From: Plumapathes pennacea
Taxonomy: Eukaryota > Cnidaria > Anthozoa > Antipatharia > Myriopathidae
DNA: 64,000 nt
Direction: 5' to 3'
Assembly (NCBI GenBank): GCA_964036295.1
Contig: OZ038465.1
Span: forward strand, 16,040,167-16,104,166
Positions 46,601 through 59,005 of the stretch are shown one piece after another; the first letter of the stretch is position 1; the number at the start of each line of letters is the position of its first letter. The position numbers were made by a program, and so were the translations under genes. A model generated the notes under the pieces. The model ran no database searches. It was not told the DNA's origin and saw only the letters and a list, made by a program, of their open reading frames with translations.

Positions 46601-49283
46601 AAACATATACAGCTTGCATGTCAATAGCGCTATTGCAAAAACTATTATTTTGTCGTCTGTGCCCAGATTTTCACTTGATCTAAATATTGGACCAAACCGG
46701 CGGGCATATTGAAAACTCTAGCAAACCCAGTAATATATCGGCGTGTAGAAAGTTTTGCGGCAAAATAGGAACCTTCAACAACAACCAGTAAAGCTTGGAA
46801 TTAGTTTCACTAAACTTCACATGTTTTGACATTAAAGTTTCCAAATTAAAGGGAAGTTCCACCGCAGTACCGTATTGAAAGCATTGAACAAAAAATGAAC
46901 CGTTTTAAGTTAAAATGAACCAGTACCGAATAATGGACATGACAAGACTTCAAGCTTCAAGTCAACGAACGAGCGAGACAAAATTAATTTGACCGGTTGT
47001 ACCAGTTGCTGTTCAAACCTCTGTGAGCTTTGTTTGTTCGTCTGATTCTTTTCGTCTCTTGTTTGAAAAAAGAAACGATTATCAACACTATTCGCGATCT
47101 GTTTCGTTTTGGCGCAAATTGTCCTTTTCGGGCAGCGAATGAGGCGAGAAGTCTTGCGCCGATAAAAGGAACAGATGTATACTACAGTACTCCCAGCATT
47201 TCCTTTTATAGATTTAACATTTTGTGATGACTTAAATTCGCAAAGCATAAAACAGCACGGACAAACTAAACTTCGCGCGCAAAATAGACCTTTATCACAC
47301 CTCCACTAAAATTGTCCCTTTTTTTCCCCGCGCAGATATGTTTAGCTCGGACAAGTCAGGACGGCGAAACCGAACGACTTACAAGCGTTGGCAGATCGAC
47401 GAGCTGGAGCGGGCTTTCATAATGAACCCTTACCCGACCAGCGTGTTCAAGAAAACTCTGGCAATGAGACTGGGGCTGAGAGATTCTCGAGTGCAGGTGA
47501 GCTGATCGACGTCACAACGTCGAGCATGCGCAGTTGTGCGCAGCAATGAAAGAAACTCGTCCACAAACAGAACTACAGTGCTTTGCAGGATTTTTGTCTC
47601 CATTCATCTAAGAACACGTCATAATAAGCTCAAAAAAAAAAAAAAAGAAAAAAAAAAAAAAAAAAACACATAAGGATTGACATCTTTTTGAAATGAAGTG
47701 CCCAAATAAATACGATGGAAAACGAAGATTCCGCGCGAATAGCATCGTTTTCAGGGAGGTTCTCTATTAGGAGATAAGCATGAACCAATAGCTGGGTTAC
47801 AAACACCGTGGTGTTAGCGAATTCCATGCTAAATTTGACCACGGTAAACTCGCCTTGGGATTTCTGGTACCCGACAAGATGCTTCAAGAAAACAACTCCC
47901 AAGGTGAACAGCCAACTAAAACATATTTGCAAAAAATCATGGAAGGTTCAAGAAAGGTAGCTAGTCTATTGCCGATTCTACTGGTTCTTCCGGCTTTATC
48001 AGCGCTGTTCGCCAGAGTCAATCCAATTGTTCGTGCTAAGATTACGAGGAGAAGGCGCCTCCAGTTACGTCTAATCCGTGCAGTCAAACTGATTCGCAAA
48101 TCGCAAGCTTATTGCACATGAGCGTGGACCTCTTACCAGAGTTCCTAGAAGTGTTTGGGTTCTTCCGAGGCAACAGCTTAATTCGCAGATCATCTCTCGC
48201 GGCAAACTGAAAACAAAATAAATGCAAACTACTCTGGCGTAATGTTTGTGTAAAATTTTCCGAATTCCTCACCTTCGGTCGGCGCTTGCTGATTGGCTTA
48301 TTTGCCGTGGGCATCAGAAAACCTTAGCTCGCTTGCCCTGGGAGTGTCATGGGCTTTTCTTTTGTCCTTTTTTATGTATCCATGGAGATTACCCTTGGGA
48401 AATTTAGCTTGGGAAACTGCGGTTACACATACTGAAAGTGTTTCCCTGGAGAAAGTGCCTAAACCCACGGTAAAAGGGCTGTTTGTAACCACAGCTATTG
48501 AAACAACAACAGCAACAAAAATAACTGAAAGAAACAAAAACAATATCAGCCCACAACTTGGCAGTCATTTTTCTAATCACCAGAACCAAAGTTTTAAAAT
48601 TGAATTCACAGCCCTGTGAAATTTGTCGGAAATTTGTCCGGATAAGGAAGGTGAACGTTATCCCACTGAAAGTGAAACAGTAACTGTTTAGTCTTTGTTT
48701 CAATTTACAAGTGTTTACTATTAATTAGCTCAAAAAATCCCTGCTTTTGGGACACTATTCTCAAAATTTACGAAAACTACTTGGCTTCAACCGTTCCATT
48801 CCCAAGAACTTCAATTTTTATTCAGTTTCTCACCAGAGATACGTTATACATTATGGAGAACTTGGTTTTTGATAGTTTGCTCAGAAAACAGCTGATTTTT
48901 CGTTTAATAGTTGGAAAAATTCATCACTGGATGCTTTATAAAAAAGGATTAAACGGCCATTTCCATCCGAGGAAACAATAAACCATAAATATATAAATAA
49001 AATATTGAAAACAAACAGAACCAGTGAACCCTTTTAATACTCTGAGCAAAACAATCAATTCAGTGTTACAGCGTTTGTTAAAAAAGAACGATTTCTCTCC
49101 CTCGTTATGCAGGTTTGGTTTCAAAACAGACGGGCAAAGTCCAAGCGAGAAAAAAAGGGCCCGACAGAGTCGCTTAACCACGAGATCCTGGATAACGCGG
49201 ATTTCTGCTCTGTGGACCACACGCTCTTGTACAACAATGTACCTTTACAAGAAGCCCAAGAAGAAATAGAAGTCACCAAATAG
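43644..49283 (+). CDS. Paired-class homeobox gene 2 (divergent homeodomain)
   Basis: Three exons: 43644-43878, 47336-47496, 49113-49283; phases 1 and 0; 188 aa. Homeodomain at residues 87-146: RRNRTTYKRWQIDELERAF, then [26 protein letters not shown]. Gln50 and Asn51 are present and the intron again lies at homeodomain 46/47. The homeodomain is unusual at YPTSVFKKTLAMR, where paired-class proteins usually read [13 protein letters not shown]. Exon 1 codes a Tyr/His/Pro-rich segment and a CTCECYC cluster; only 42 aa follow the homeodomain and no eh1 or OAR motif is seen. Exons 2 and 3 are firm. Exon 1 rests on a good donor, phase match and upstream CCAAT/TATA-like boxes; another first exon inside the 3.5-kb intron remains possible, since exon 2 has its own in-frame ATG two bases in. 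Confidence 0.78.
47781..48510. repeat. Inverted-repeat element in homeobox gene 2 intron 2
   Basis: The left end CAATAGCTGGGTTACAAACA and the right end (complement of CAATAGCTGTGGTTACAAAC) are inverted, with CTTGGGA words inside both arms. The interior has an 88-codon open frame rich in Leu/Arg with no recognised family. Poly(A) tract 47633-47666 lies just upstream. Confidence 0.5.
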
Positions 49284-52200
49284 ACAAGCGGCTAAAGTGC
49301 CTCTTCAGGCCTGGCCACTCACTTAGAGCTCGCTCCAGCCTCGCGCGCCATGAAATATGTGACGTCACAAACTAGCGCTTAAACGCAAACAATAACAATC
49401 CCTTTAAGATTTCATTGATTTTTCGTATCTGAGTAACGATGGTTTTGCAGATTTGCACAAGTTTAACAACAGAGTTTTATCTTCTTCCAAAAATTATCAA
49501 GAGTGTAATTCAAGTCCAAGTCAAGGTCTGGTTTAGCCATCACAACCATACACCCAAATATTGTAGTACAATAACAGAAGAAAGAGTAGGTTTAGAGAGG
49601 CTGCTATATTACAGTACCAAATCTGTATGAACTGGAACCAGCAGAAGACACATGCTTTTGAAAGGACACATGTTAAATTCAATCCTTGTGAATAGTATGT
49701 AAATTTAAAAGATAATGAAACAGTAGTGTGGCCTGGCATAGTTTAGAGAACAGGAACTCAGGGTACTCCCAGTAGGTATGCTCCCCCCCCCAACCCCAAA
49801 GAAAAGAAATTCCCAGGTGATAAAACTAGAAACAAAACAAACAAACAAAACTGGAAACAGTTTTTCATGCTAACTTTCATGTTTCCTATAAGGTTTGCTT
49901 GACATTAGTGCAGGTGAACATTCTAGTATTGTGAACCAACCACTACAAATATATTACATATTATTTGTAATTGCCAACGAGCAAGCCGAGCGAAGACGGT
50001 CGGCTTGTGAGGCGGCCAGCATAATGCCACACAAAGTATTGCAGAAGGCAGAAAAATTCTCGATTGAGCTGTTAAAAGTGTAATGTAAAGTGTAGATTCC
50101 CTGGAGACTTTGGTGCGGGAAATATTAGAGCCAACAGAGCCAATGAAAAGAGATGTTGATTTATGGTGTGACTGTTCTTAGCCAATCAGGAGGGAGTATT
50201 TTGCACGAGGTTAACACATGCACAGTTCACTAGCATCTGTCATCGAGTTCTTTTTCTCTCGTTGGCACTTAGCGAAAGCTACAACTAGTTATTACAAATA
50301 TGTTACAAATTAAACACAAGATCCCATTCAACTATATATACCATCATGATTTCTCAAGAACACAGAAAAATATGATTTTATACCTTAGACGACTGTGTAC
50401 ATTATACTGATTATTCTATCATGTATTGATCCACTGCTCAGAAAATTAGAATTTTTAAAATTCTTCATATATCATAAAAATAAGAAAACATCATCATATG
50501 GCATGTGATCATAATATGTTATCATTTTATTTGAAAATAAACAATATAATGTTAATTAACAAGAAGCTATTTGCAGCTTAATCACTTGCAAAAAGAGGTT
50601 TAGATGCAATAAATATTTTAAATGTTGCCAAAATTAACTTTTTTACACATCAGCCAAAATCCCTTGGTATGCATAACTATATGCACCATTACAATCTGCT
50701 ATTTCCAAAATAATGCAACTTAGCACCTAAATGCAATCAATAGTTATGTATCAAATGCATGAGGAAAAAAAAAAAAAAAAAAAAAAAAACACACACACAG
50801 AAAGTCTGGTTGACAATCGATCAGCGGTTTTGGTGCCTTATGCACACACATACTCTCAACCTGTAAATTTATCATAGATTTACCCACAAAAAGGGGACAT
50901 CCTAAAAAGTGTGAAAGAGCTTCCCTCTTACATATCCAGCTTCAAGATATACAGAAAATATTGAGCAATATAATATGGAAGTTAAAGAAAAACAAAAAAC
51001 CCTCAATTAGGTCCCAGTCAACACAAAGTAATAGTGAAGTGCTGTTATTATTTCAAAATTTGCCATTGCTGGTCAATATTCAATTTACCTCACTGCAAAA
51101 AATGGTTGGATAAATGCCCATCATTAAATGTAGAGCAAAAACAAAAATAAATATACAGCAAAAGACAAGAAAACATCTCCATCTTGATTGTTGCCCAACA
51201 GTCAGCATTGCGTTTCCAGAAATGTTTTAACCTTTCACTCCTAATCTCAAAATCCAGATTCTCCCAACTGGTAAGAAGAAAATATATCAGTGAGAATTGT
51301 ACAATCAGCTTGGATTGGAGCAATGGATCAAAATCCAAGTTCACTATACTGTAAGATGTACGATGTACAGGTACTGTAGGTATGGTGAGAAAAAGAAAAA
51401 AAAAATTTGAGTGAAAGGGTTAGTGCATCCTAAAATTCCTAGAAAGACAGGTGTTTTCCCTTGTAACATCAGGTCTGTAAATGAAGAAAACAAATTATAT
51501 TTATTATTAGACAAAAAACTATATTTTTGAACATTTTTAATAACCACTTTGTATATGTTCTTTGTACTACACTTTAGATTCTTGTTACTTCTGTGACTAA
51601 GAATGACTGTTTCTATTTTACTTATTTACATCCATTCTAAAACTCTGTTTTATTTATTTATCTCATCCAAAATATTAATTCCCAGTACAGCATGAATATT
51701 ATATGTTAAGTGAATTTATACCAGGTTTTTTCTCTACAATGAAATTAGAAAAATGGAAGATATCAAATTCAAAACACTTGCTTCATACTCAGATAAAATA
51801 TTTTAGTTTCTGATATACTAATATATGGAAAACGTTGTCGTATAAAAATGAGATTTAGAACTATTTTTGTCTTCTGAAAGAATAATTAATTGACAATTTT
51901 ATCGCTGCAGACATCTATAAAACGTGCGAGGTGATACAGATAACATGAACGTTTTTGAACATTGCAGTATATTCAGACGTAAACATTGCTGCGTGGGATC
52001 AGCGAGGGCGTGTCGAAAAAAAGGCGGAAAATTAAACCAAATTTCCTTTCTTAAATTTTATTGCTTTACTGCACAAAATTATAGCAAAGAAATATTAGCA
52101 GAGCCTTAAACAATCCAAGAAGACAAAGCAAAGTAGTAAAAATTGAAAGGAACATTAGTGGATTGTTGTGAGGGCTAGGGATAGATCAACTCAAACTGTT

Positions 52201-53649
52201 TCGGTGCAGCTCGATTCAACTTCGCCAATTCACTGACGGCAGAAATACTCATATTGTTAAAGAAACAGCGTATAGATCGATACAACTCACTTGCTACAAC
52301 TTAATAAACAAATCTAGAATTAAAACTGCGATATACAAACACTTTTCTATAATTTGCCACAATAAACGACCAGTCAATTGGCCGGATATTGTCAAACTCT
52401 CCGAGTGGCGCAAGAAAACTTTTGAAGCAGTTTAAAACAGCACCACGCTCACCTCCTTACACAAAAAAAAAATCAAATAATATCGAAATGAACTGCTAAA
52501 AGTCTCTGTAAATTCAATTTTAAACCCCCATGACCAAAGAAGAAGAAAAAAATCAAAGTCGCAATCTACTTCGATCCAACCGTCTACTCCGCAAGATGGC
52601 GGTTGTCATTGTCGATTAGTGGGTTTTTACATGGACTCTAAATCTTCCTATTTCCAACACGAAATCTTCCAATTTTATAATCTAGAACACAGAAAGAAAC
52701 TTTTCTCAAGATTTTCTCACATGATCTAGAGCTGTAAACCTTCTCATTGCCCGTATATTTAACTCAAACATAATTCACTGAAGAAGAAGAAAGGAAACCA
52801 CGCAGCTCGAAGAAGAGATTAAGTCGGATTTCATTTCCCGGTTTATAGGCTCTATAGTCCTCGCTTCCAACCGATTTCACCGTGTGCAGAGAGGAGATTA
52901 TATTTTCTTTATCCTTGGAAAATTAAGTGTGAATCCAAGAGATATCTTGAAAGTTATGCGATAAGATTCACTGGGAATGAACAACAAGGAAAGAACCTTG
53001 GCGGCACACGAACGGCCAGGCGGCCGCGTCACACGGTCAAAACCGAACTCAAATTTTGTGGGTTAATATACCTCACTGACAAGGTAAAAAGTTAAAATAA
53101 ACACAGATGATCAAATGTTAGTGTATTTTTTTGTAAGTCTAGGCTTGGCAAGCTAAATTAACGTATTTTTTGGAATTTTGGCAAATGTTTACGGCTGAAG
53201 CAATTACGGCTACTTGTTGGCCGCCATCGCGATGTGTTTGTTGTCCAAATGTAGCTCCAGTTTTCACACCGTTAACCGATCGCTAAACATCACAGAACAG
53301 ATTAATACTATTAACTGATGCATAAAGTTGTTCCTGTCATTCAAAGTAAGGCGCAAAGAGCGTTCCTACAACACATGTGCGCGGTTCTTTGCGATATGTC
53401 GAATAAAACCAAAATGAAAATTCACACTTCTTCAAGAATAACTCCAAACTAAAGAAGAAAAACTACCAAAACTTACCAGTTCCAGAAACTATCACCTATG
53501 CTCTACTGCTTGGCATAAAATATATTCCGATAAAGGAAAACTACATCCCTGTAGAAAGCGAAGCATCGCAGCAAGAAGCACAACTCCAGCAATGGCGAGC
53601 TTTGCAGAGCGACAACTATGGGTGTCTCCTCCGTGGTCCGCTTGCCTTC
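49284..53649. other. Non-coding spacer before histone H1
   Basis: No supportable coding exon. It contains a family-B repeat (51228-51420), a poly(A) run (50764-50788), a weak inverted repeat around 49915-50330, and a YY1-type element GCAAGATGGCGGTTG at 52591-52605 that could mark an unrecognised promoter or non-coding transcript. No gene could be attached to that element. Confidence 0.45.
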
Positions 53650-53656
53650 TATAAAT
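53650..53656 (+). promoter_or_regulatory. TATA-like box of histone H1
   Basis: TATAAAT, 115 bp upstream of the H1 start codon on the coding strand. Spacing fits a short 5' UTR. No H1-specific AAACACA box was found close by. Confidence 0.4.
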
Positions 53657-53770
53657 GAGATGCGCGTTCGCTTCTGCGTCACTTCTCCCCAAGCGCTACC
53701 GAGTGAGGAAGTTGAATTGTTTGAATATCAATTTTTTTGACGTCGCCCATTAAATTATAATCAAGTAAAC

Positions 53771-54343
53771 ATGCCAGACGTAGCGACCAAGCCTGCTGCC
53801 AAAAAGGCCCCAAGAAAGCCTGCCGAGCATCCAAAGTACGAGGAGATGATACAGAGCGCGATCCAAGCGCTCAAGGAACGAACGGGCTCTTCGCGTCAAG
53901 CGATCATCAAACACATCAAGGCAAATTACAAAGTTGGAGACAACGTTGACGTTCAAGTCAAGCTGAATCTGAAGAGACTAGTTACAGCTGGCAAACTCCT
54001 GCAGGTGAAGGGAGTTGGTGCGTCGGGATCCTTCAAGGTAAACAAAGCGGTAGCGGTCGCGAAGAAACCCAAGAAGCCCGCGGCGAAAAAACCAGCTGTT
54101 AAAAAACCAACCGCCAAGTCGCCAGCAAAGAAACCTGCGAAGAAATCCCCGAAGAAAGCCACGAAGAAACCCAAGGCCAAGAAGCCGGCTACTAAATCGA
54201 AGAAACCTACCGCGAAACCCAAGAAACCTGCGGCGAAGAAACCGGCTGCTAAAAAACCAGCTAAGAAGACCGCCAAACCCGCCAAAAAGCAAGCCAAGTC
54301 ACCCAAGAAACCAGCGAAAAAGTCTGCGAAGGCTAAGAAGTAA
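53771..54343 (+). CDS. Linker histone H1
   Basis: Single-exon 190-aa protein. The winged-helix globular domain spans about residues 19-92: [64 protein letters not shown]. It is followed by a Lys/Ala/Pro-rich tail of roughly 95 residues with repeated AKKP units. This is the H1/H5 layout; it binds nucleosomal dyad and linker DNA. The gene stands alone, with no core histone genes nearby. Its 3' region lacks an evident histone stem-loop and carries AATAAA instead, the pattern of replacement-type, replication-independent H1. Long antisense open frames over the tail are codon-bias shadows. Confidence 0.95.
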   Translation: MPDVATKPAAKKAPRKPAEHPKYEEMIQSAIQALKERTGSSRQAIIKHIKANYKVGDNVDVQVKLNLKRLVTAGKLLQVKGVGASGSFKVNKAVAVAKKPKKPAAKKPAVKKPTAKSPAKKPAKKSPKKATKKPKAKKPATKSKKPTAKPKKPAAKKPAAKKPAKKTAKPAKKQAKSPKKPAKKSAKAKK

Positions 54344-54584
54344 TTTTAAAGCGCTAAACTCTGAAACGCCAGGATTTTGAATTACGAACAAACTGTTGTT
54401 GTTATGGCAGCGTACTGCTGGAGGAACTTTTCTTTTTTTTGTCAAGTCTCTCTGTACTTTGCTTGTATTTTTTGTCTTGGTACAAATGTGTATGGACCTC
54501 AGAGGTTGCACAGCGAAAAAAAAAATGTTTAAAGAACTGTATTTATAGTTTAGTGACAGGAAAACTGTACATAAGTGAAAAAGA

Positions 54585-54590
54585 AATAAA
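54585..54590 (+). terminator. Poly(A) signal of histone H1
   Basis: AATAAA 242 bp after the stop codon, preceded by U-rich 3' UTR sequence. Confidence 0.6.
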
Positions 54591-55504
54591 CAACTTTGTA
54601 AGAATTCTGTAGTTTTATGTGAAACATCAGCGGTGGTGGGAGAGAGTCCAAAAGAAAGAGAGCGTATCAAGAGTCAAGCCCATGAACATTAGGCCAGGGA
54701 CTGGAATTTTCAGCCTTGCATCTAATTTTTTGTGCAAGTGGCCCTCCGAACTTTGACCACTCCCTGTGCAGTTCAGCAAAGAAGTGCACTCGTGCTCACC
54801 TTTACCAAGACGTCATTTCCGGTTCCAGATGTTTGGCAAATTAAACCGTCTTCCGGTGCTCTAATATTGTGCATCTATTTCCCCTTCGAGGATTTATCTA
54901 CAACACTGACAAGTAGCGGATAGTGGGAGAACTGCCTCTTTGGTCATAATGCAATTATGTGGAAACAAAATCAAACTCAGCAGATGCTGTGCTGATACTG
55001 GGATCGATCTGAACCAATCTAAATTTAAATAGATTCAAATAAAACCGGTTTTGTTCACACGAAATTGGTCTAAACCGTTCCAAGCCGATCTTGGTGCTCA
55101 CAGCGATAATACTATAGGTTGAGGGGGGGGGGGGGGGGGGGGGTGTCACTCGATATTCTTAGAGTATGAGTGTTTTGAAATGTTAAGCATCACAATAAGG
55201 CATCATTCACCATCAGCCACATGCGTTCACTGCTTTATTGTTCACCATCATTGGTATATAATAAAATAAAAACAAGAATAAGTTCATTTTTGTATGTTTT
55301 ATATCCTGGTACAAGACCTCTTCTTATATAAATGTAAATTGCCAACATTTGCAGAAATGTAGATACAATATAACAATATTGTTGTCAATTTCACAAAATT
55401 TAGATCAATAATTGAATTTTATCTCAAAAATTTCTTCATGTAAAATTTTAAAAACAAAACAAAGCAACAAGAATTATTCATCTAAATGATCATCAGCATA
55501 GAGC

Positions 55505-55825
55505 CGCTTTTCAGATGACAGTACAAGTAATCAAGTGACTGCTTACATTAGCTTTGCATTTGCTACGCTTTCCGTCAAAATTGGTCAAAAACAAGTTCAC
55601 TAAACAGCAGCAATCTTGGTCAATCAAGAGCAAAAACATTGATTGCAGTATTCTCCACACAAGAAAGCAATATTGTTTTCACTTTGCTGATTGGTTTCTT
55701 CTTCAACATAAAACAATACAGCTTAATACCTTGGCTAATTCTGATTGGTTGAAAAACATGGTTACCCCTCTGTGATCTGTTGGGTACTTGCTTTGGTTTT
55801 GGTTTTTTGACAGTCATCAAAAAAT
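55505..55825. repeat. MITE family A, second full-length copy
   Basis: Begins near CAGATGACAGTACAAGTAAT, ends with GGTTTTTTGACAGTCATCAA, and keeps the internal order of the 6258 copy (TTTGCTACGCTTTCCG, AATCTTGGTCAATCAAGAGC, GCTGATTGGTTT). The remainder of 54600-55980 holds no supportable gene. Confidence 0.7.
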
Positions 55826-55981
55826 TAATAAATTTCTCCATAACAATTTGCAATAAATAAATAAACCTGCATTTGCTGATACTGTATGACATCCATGAAT
55901 ATAAATCATTGACAGTTCCTACATGCCTAGACAGAGTCGGTAATTTAACTAAACACTTGAGTTGGTGATCAGAAGTAGTTC

Positions 55982-56814
55982 TTATCTTTTGGCTGTTTGA
56001 CAGTGTAAATGCATTCTGTCTTTCCATTCTTGCACAAAGTTCCCTAAAAAGGGGAATGAGGGACATTGCATTAAGGCACAAACATGAAATGTAAAAAGAT
56101 GCATTTTTGGCAAACAAAACTAAAACTAATTTTCTCACATTACTACACCAAAAGTTTTCCTTGTTATGTTACTGTACATCAAACAACTTTTTGTACATAA
56201 TTTTATTACTCAAACTAGCTATGTTGTTTATACAGAAATATCATACATTGCAAATATCAAAACATACGACCATTTATGGCCATGATTATTGTAAAATTAT
56301 TGTAGGATTTATGGTACATTCTCTTTTTTTTTAATTTTTAAAATGACTTTTTCCCATGTTTTACCTGTTTGGTCAATGCACTTGTCCACAGTCACTATCC
56401 AAGATTGGCTCTGTAACAATGTCTGAACAAAAATAGACACCCCTTTGTAATATTGTTCTTCACCAGGAAGTACGGAACACCAGCTTTTTTTCAGCACACA
56501 AGCCCAGTGCAAATTCTGCGATCTGCCCATCTAGCCTTGACAAAAAATGAAGAATACATTATTAATTTATAAAAATCTCAAGAACTAAATTTATCTTTCA
56601 AAAAATAGTAACTAGGGCACCGACTGATCACACAAAGTGGATAACTTGGCAGGTCTGTCCTGCATATCAGTGATTTAATTATTTCTACTAGCGATGTGAT
56701 CTTGTAGTGATTTTTATTTTGTCTATAACATTATCTATAACATCACCCACCTGATACAAAACTCCAGGAAAGTAGGAAGTCACTATTTGTGAACTGTTTG
56801 AAAACCTCTGAAGT
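55982..56814 (-). CDS. Unidentified 3' exons of a minus-strand gene
   Basis: Three candidate exons read in order 56814-56751, 56530-56365 and 56043-55982 (stop). Splice sites are GT/AG and phases agree (0, then 1). The translation contains LQRFSNSSQIVTSYFPGVLY, then GEEQYYKGVSIFVQTLLQSQ, then GNFVQEWKDRMHLHCQTAKR and stop. I do not recognise the family. The exons may belong to the gene whose 5' exon lies at about 60.6 kb, but the connecting exons could not be made to agree in frame: a candidate near 57318-57368 reads DGVESCVDLALQMIVERN and then stops. Treat as a probable gene tail. Confidence 0.4.
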
Positions 56815-57219
56815 CTGTGGAATAAATTATGGACTAGTCAAGCGGAATTTATGGGTACATTGGTATTCAACAACTATGTGAGGAACTTGCAAAGACCTCA
56901 ACTGAGACTTAACAGCCCCATGGGTACCACCCTTCTCAGCATGCATTAACAATCTATCAGAAATTCATTGCAGTCCTCAGCAAACAGGTCTGCCAACTCT
57001 GATAGTGACTTATTTTACAACTCAACCCTCCTTACTCATCAAAATTTTGGGTAGAAGTGTGCCACCTGGGACTGAAAACCCTTACCCTATTTCCAACCAA
57101 AATTTGCAATTTTTGACCCTATTTCAGACCAAAATGTTTAAAATGATACACTTTGGGGCAGCACATACTTATATGGCTCATATATGGGAGTACCCCCTTA
57201 CCCTTGGGCCATGCCCAAT

Positions 57220-57706
57220 TCTGCCTGGCCATAAAGCATGCTAAAGATGCGAATTATGGGTGTATGTTAGTTTGAAATTTGGAATTACTGTACCTTCCTT
57301 CCATCAGTTCCTTTCAACTATCATCTGAAGGGCAAGGTCAACACAGCTTTCAACACCATCTCTGTTTAAATAGAAATTCTCTCTTTTGGCAACTTGTCCC
57401 TTATTTATTAATATTCTTTCAATTTATTTAATTAATTAATTATTTAATAAATTCATTTATTCATTATACAAAGAATTAATTAATTAATTTAATAAATTCA
57501 TTTATTCATTATATAAATAATTTATTAATTTATTTAATAAATTCATTTATTCATTATATGAATAAATAAATAATTAATAAATGCATACATGAATGAATAA
57601 ATCAATTCTGAGTAAATCAATATTCTGAATAAATCAATTCTGCCTGGCCCCGAAGCATGCTTAAGATGCCAGTTATGGATATATGGTAATTTGAAATTTG
57701 GACTTG
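57220..57706. repeat. Duplicated segment and AT-rich tandem array
   Basis: AATTCTGCCTGGCC...GAAGCATGCT...GATGC...TTTGAAATTTGGA occurs at about 57220-57290 and again at 57637-57706. Between them is an array of three units of about 45-50 bp built on AATAAATTCATTTATTCATT. Confidence 0.7.
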
Positions 57707-57904
57707 AATAAATCAATTCATTCACTGATACATTTTTTAACCATTCATTTATTTTTTGTTCATTTTATTGTTTATTCTTTTGTTCATTTCTTTACTTGTT
57801 TTTCTTAATAATAAAACAAATAAACAAAATAAATAAAACAAATAAAATTGATTAAATAAATAAAAAATAAATTTTATTGTATTCATTTTCATTTATTGGG
57901 TATG

Positions 57905-57992
57905 TTGGGTTAGGTTATGGCGCCATGGTTAGGGTCAAGTAGTGTTAGGGTCAGGGCTACGGTTAGTTAGGGTTATGGTTATGGGTTAGGAT
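57905..57992. repeat. Degenerate telomere-like (TTAGGG) tract
   Basis: About ten GGTTAGGGT, GGTTATGGT or GTTAGGGTC words in 90 bp, interrupted by GCGCCATGG. Animals including cnidarians use TTAGGG at telomeres, so this resembles an old interstitial telomeric sequence; a simple satellite is equally possible. Confidence 0.55.
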
Positions 57993-58180
57993 TGGGGCAT
58001 CCTGTCGGGGGAGGGGCCTGGGATGGTGGAGGTACACCAAGGGAGGTGATGGTTGCACAACCACGTTCACGGTCATCCCAGGCCCCCTCTCCCACCCCTT
58101 CCCCTCAAATCCCATCCCTCCCCAATCACCTGTACAACCCAGTCCCTATCCACCTACCCTCCGACCAACACCCAACCACA

Positions 58181-58767
58181 CTGAAGGAGAAAGAATGTAG
58201 ATGAATATCAGCGAGGGGATAGACAGGAAGAGAGTCAAAACAGGGCCCTGAGGGGGCCGTGGGTGCATTGCCTCCCCTCTGATGAGTTGTAGGAGTTAAA
58301 TGAGAGAGTTAGGACTAGAATGGGGAGAATTCGCCCAAGCAGTGGTACTCATAACAACCCTCTCCACGAGTTAAATGGGTGGAATTTTCCGTTATCCGCG
58401 GCTGTCAGAGGCTGGGATATAATGAGTCACGGTTTCCTTTGCGTGTCATGCACCCTACGCTCCAGACGTTGTGAAACACCCGCGACTGGCGACAATTTTA
58501 AACTACTGACAGAGGGTGCATCTCCGTCGTTAAGATTGTCTGTAGCCGGCCCAGCCTCAAGTCGCCTGCCCATTCTTCTCATTTCGAGGATTGAAATGCG
58601 TACCACTGCTTTGGCCAATTCTCCCCATTCTAGCCCAAACTCTCTCACCTAACTCCTACAACTCACCAGAGGGAAAACAATGTACCCGCGGTCTCCTTAG
58701 AGTCCTGTTTCAAACCTCTTCCTGCCTATCCCTTTGCTAACATTCATCTGCACCCTTCCTCCTTCAG
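58181..58767. mobile_element. Foldback element with ~165-bp arms
   Basis: The left arm (58181-58347) starts CTGAAGGAG, includes GAGTTGTAGGAGTTA and CTAGAATGGGGAGAATT, and is matched in reverse complement by the right arm (58603-58767, ending CTCCTTCAG). The loop is about 255 bp. No transposase frame. Confidence 0.75.
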
Positions 58768-58883
58768 CAGAGTTGAATGATGGTCATCATCAGGTTGATG
58801 GAAGGCACACAATGATCATACAGGAGACGAGGGACTTGAGGGGACTTAGAAGAAAAGAGAAAAATGGATGATAATAAGAGAGC

Positions 58884-59005
58884 CTGGAACAGCATGCTGG
58901 AGGAATGTCCACAACAGTCTGCACAAAGTCAGCCCAGAAGAGTCTGTCTGCAACAGTCTGGAGGAAGTCAGCCTGGAACAGTCTGCAGCAGCTGGAGGAG
59001 AACAT
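58884..59005. repeat. Degenerate minisatellite
   Basis: Repeats of AACAGTCTG, GTCAGCC(C/T)(A/G)GAA and GGAGGAA words, with a period near 17 bp or a multiple of it. Non-coding. Confidence 0.6.

Noticed and set aside
47855-48121. 88-codon Leu/Arg-rich open frame
   Set aside because: Lies inside an inverted-repeat element within a homeobox intron; no start context or family resemblance.
53953-54306. 104- and 117-codon antisense frames over histone H1
   Set aside because: Shadows of the AKKP-repeat tail; only the sense strand encodes a known domain.
57318-57368. DGVESCVDLALQMIVERN as a confirmed exon
   Set aside because: The frame hits a stop before any GT donor, and other frames also have stops, so it was left only as part of an open question.
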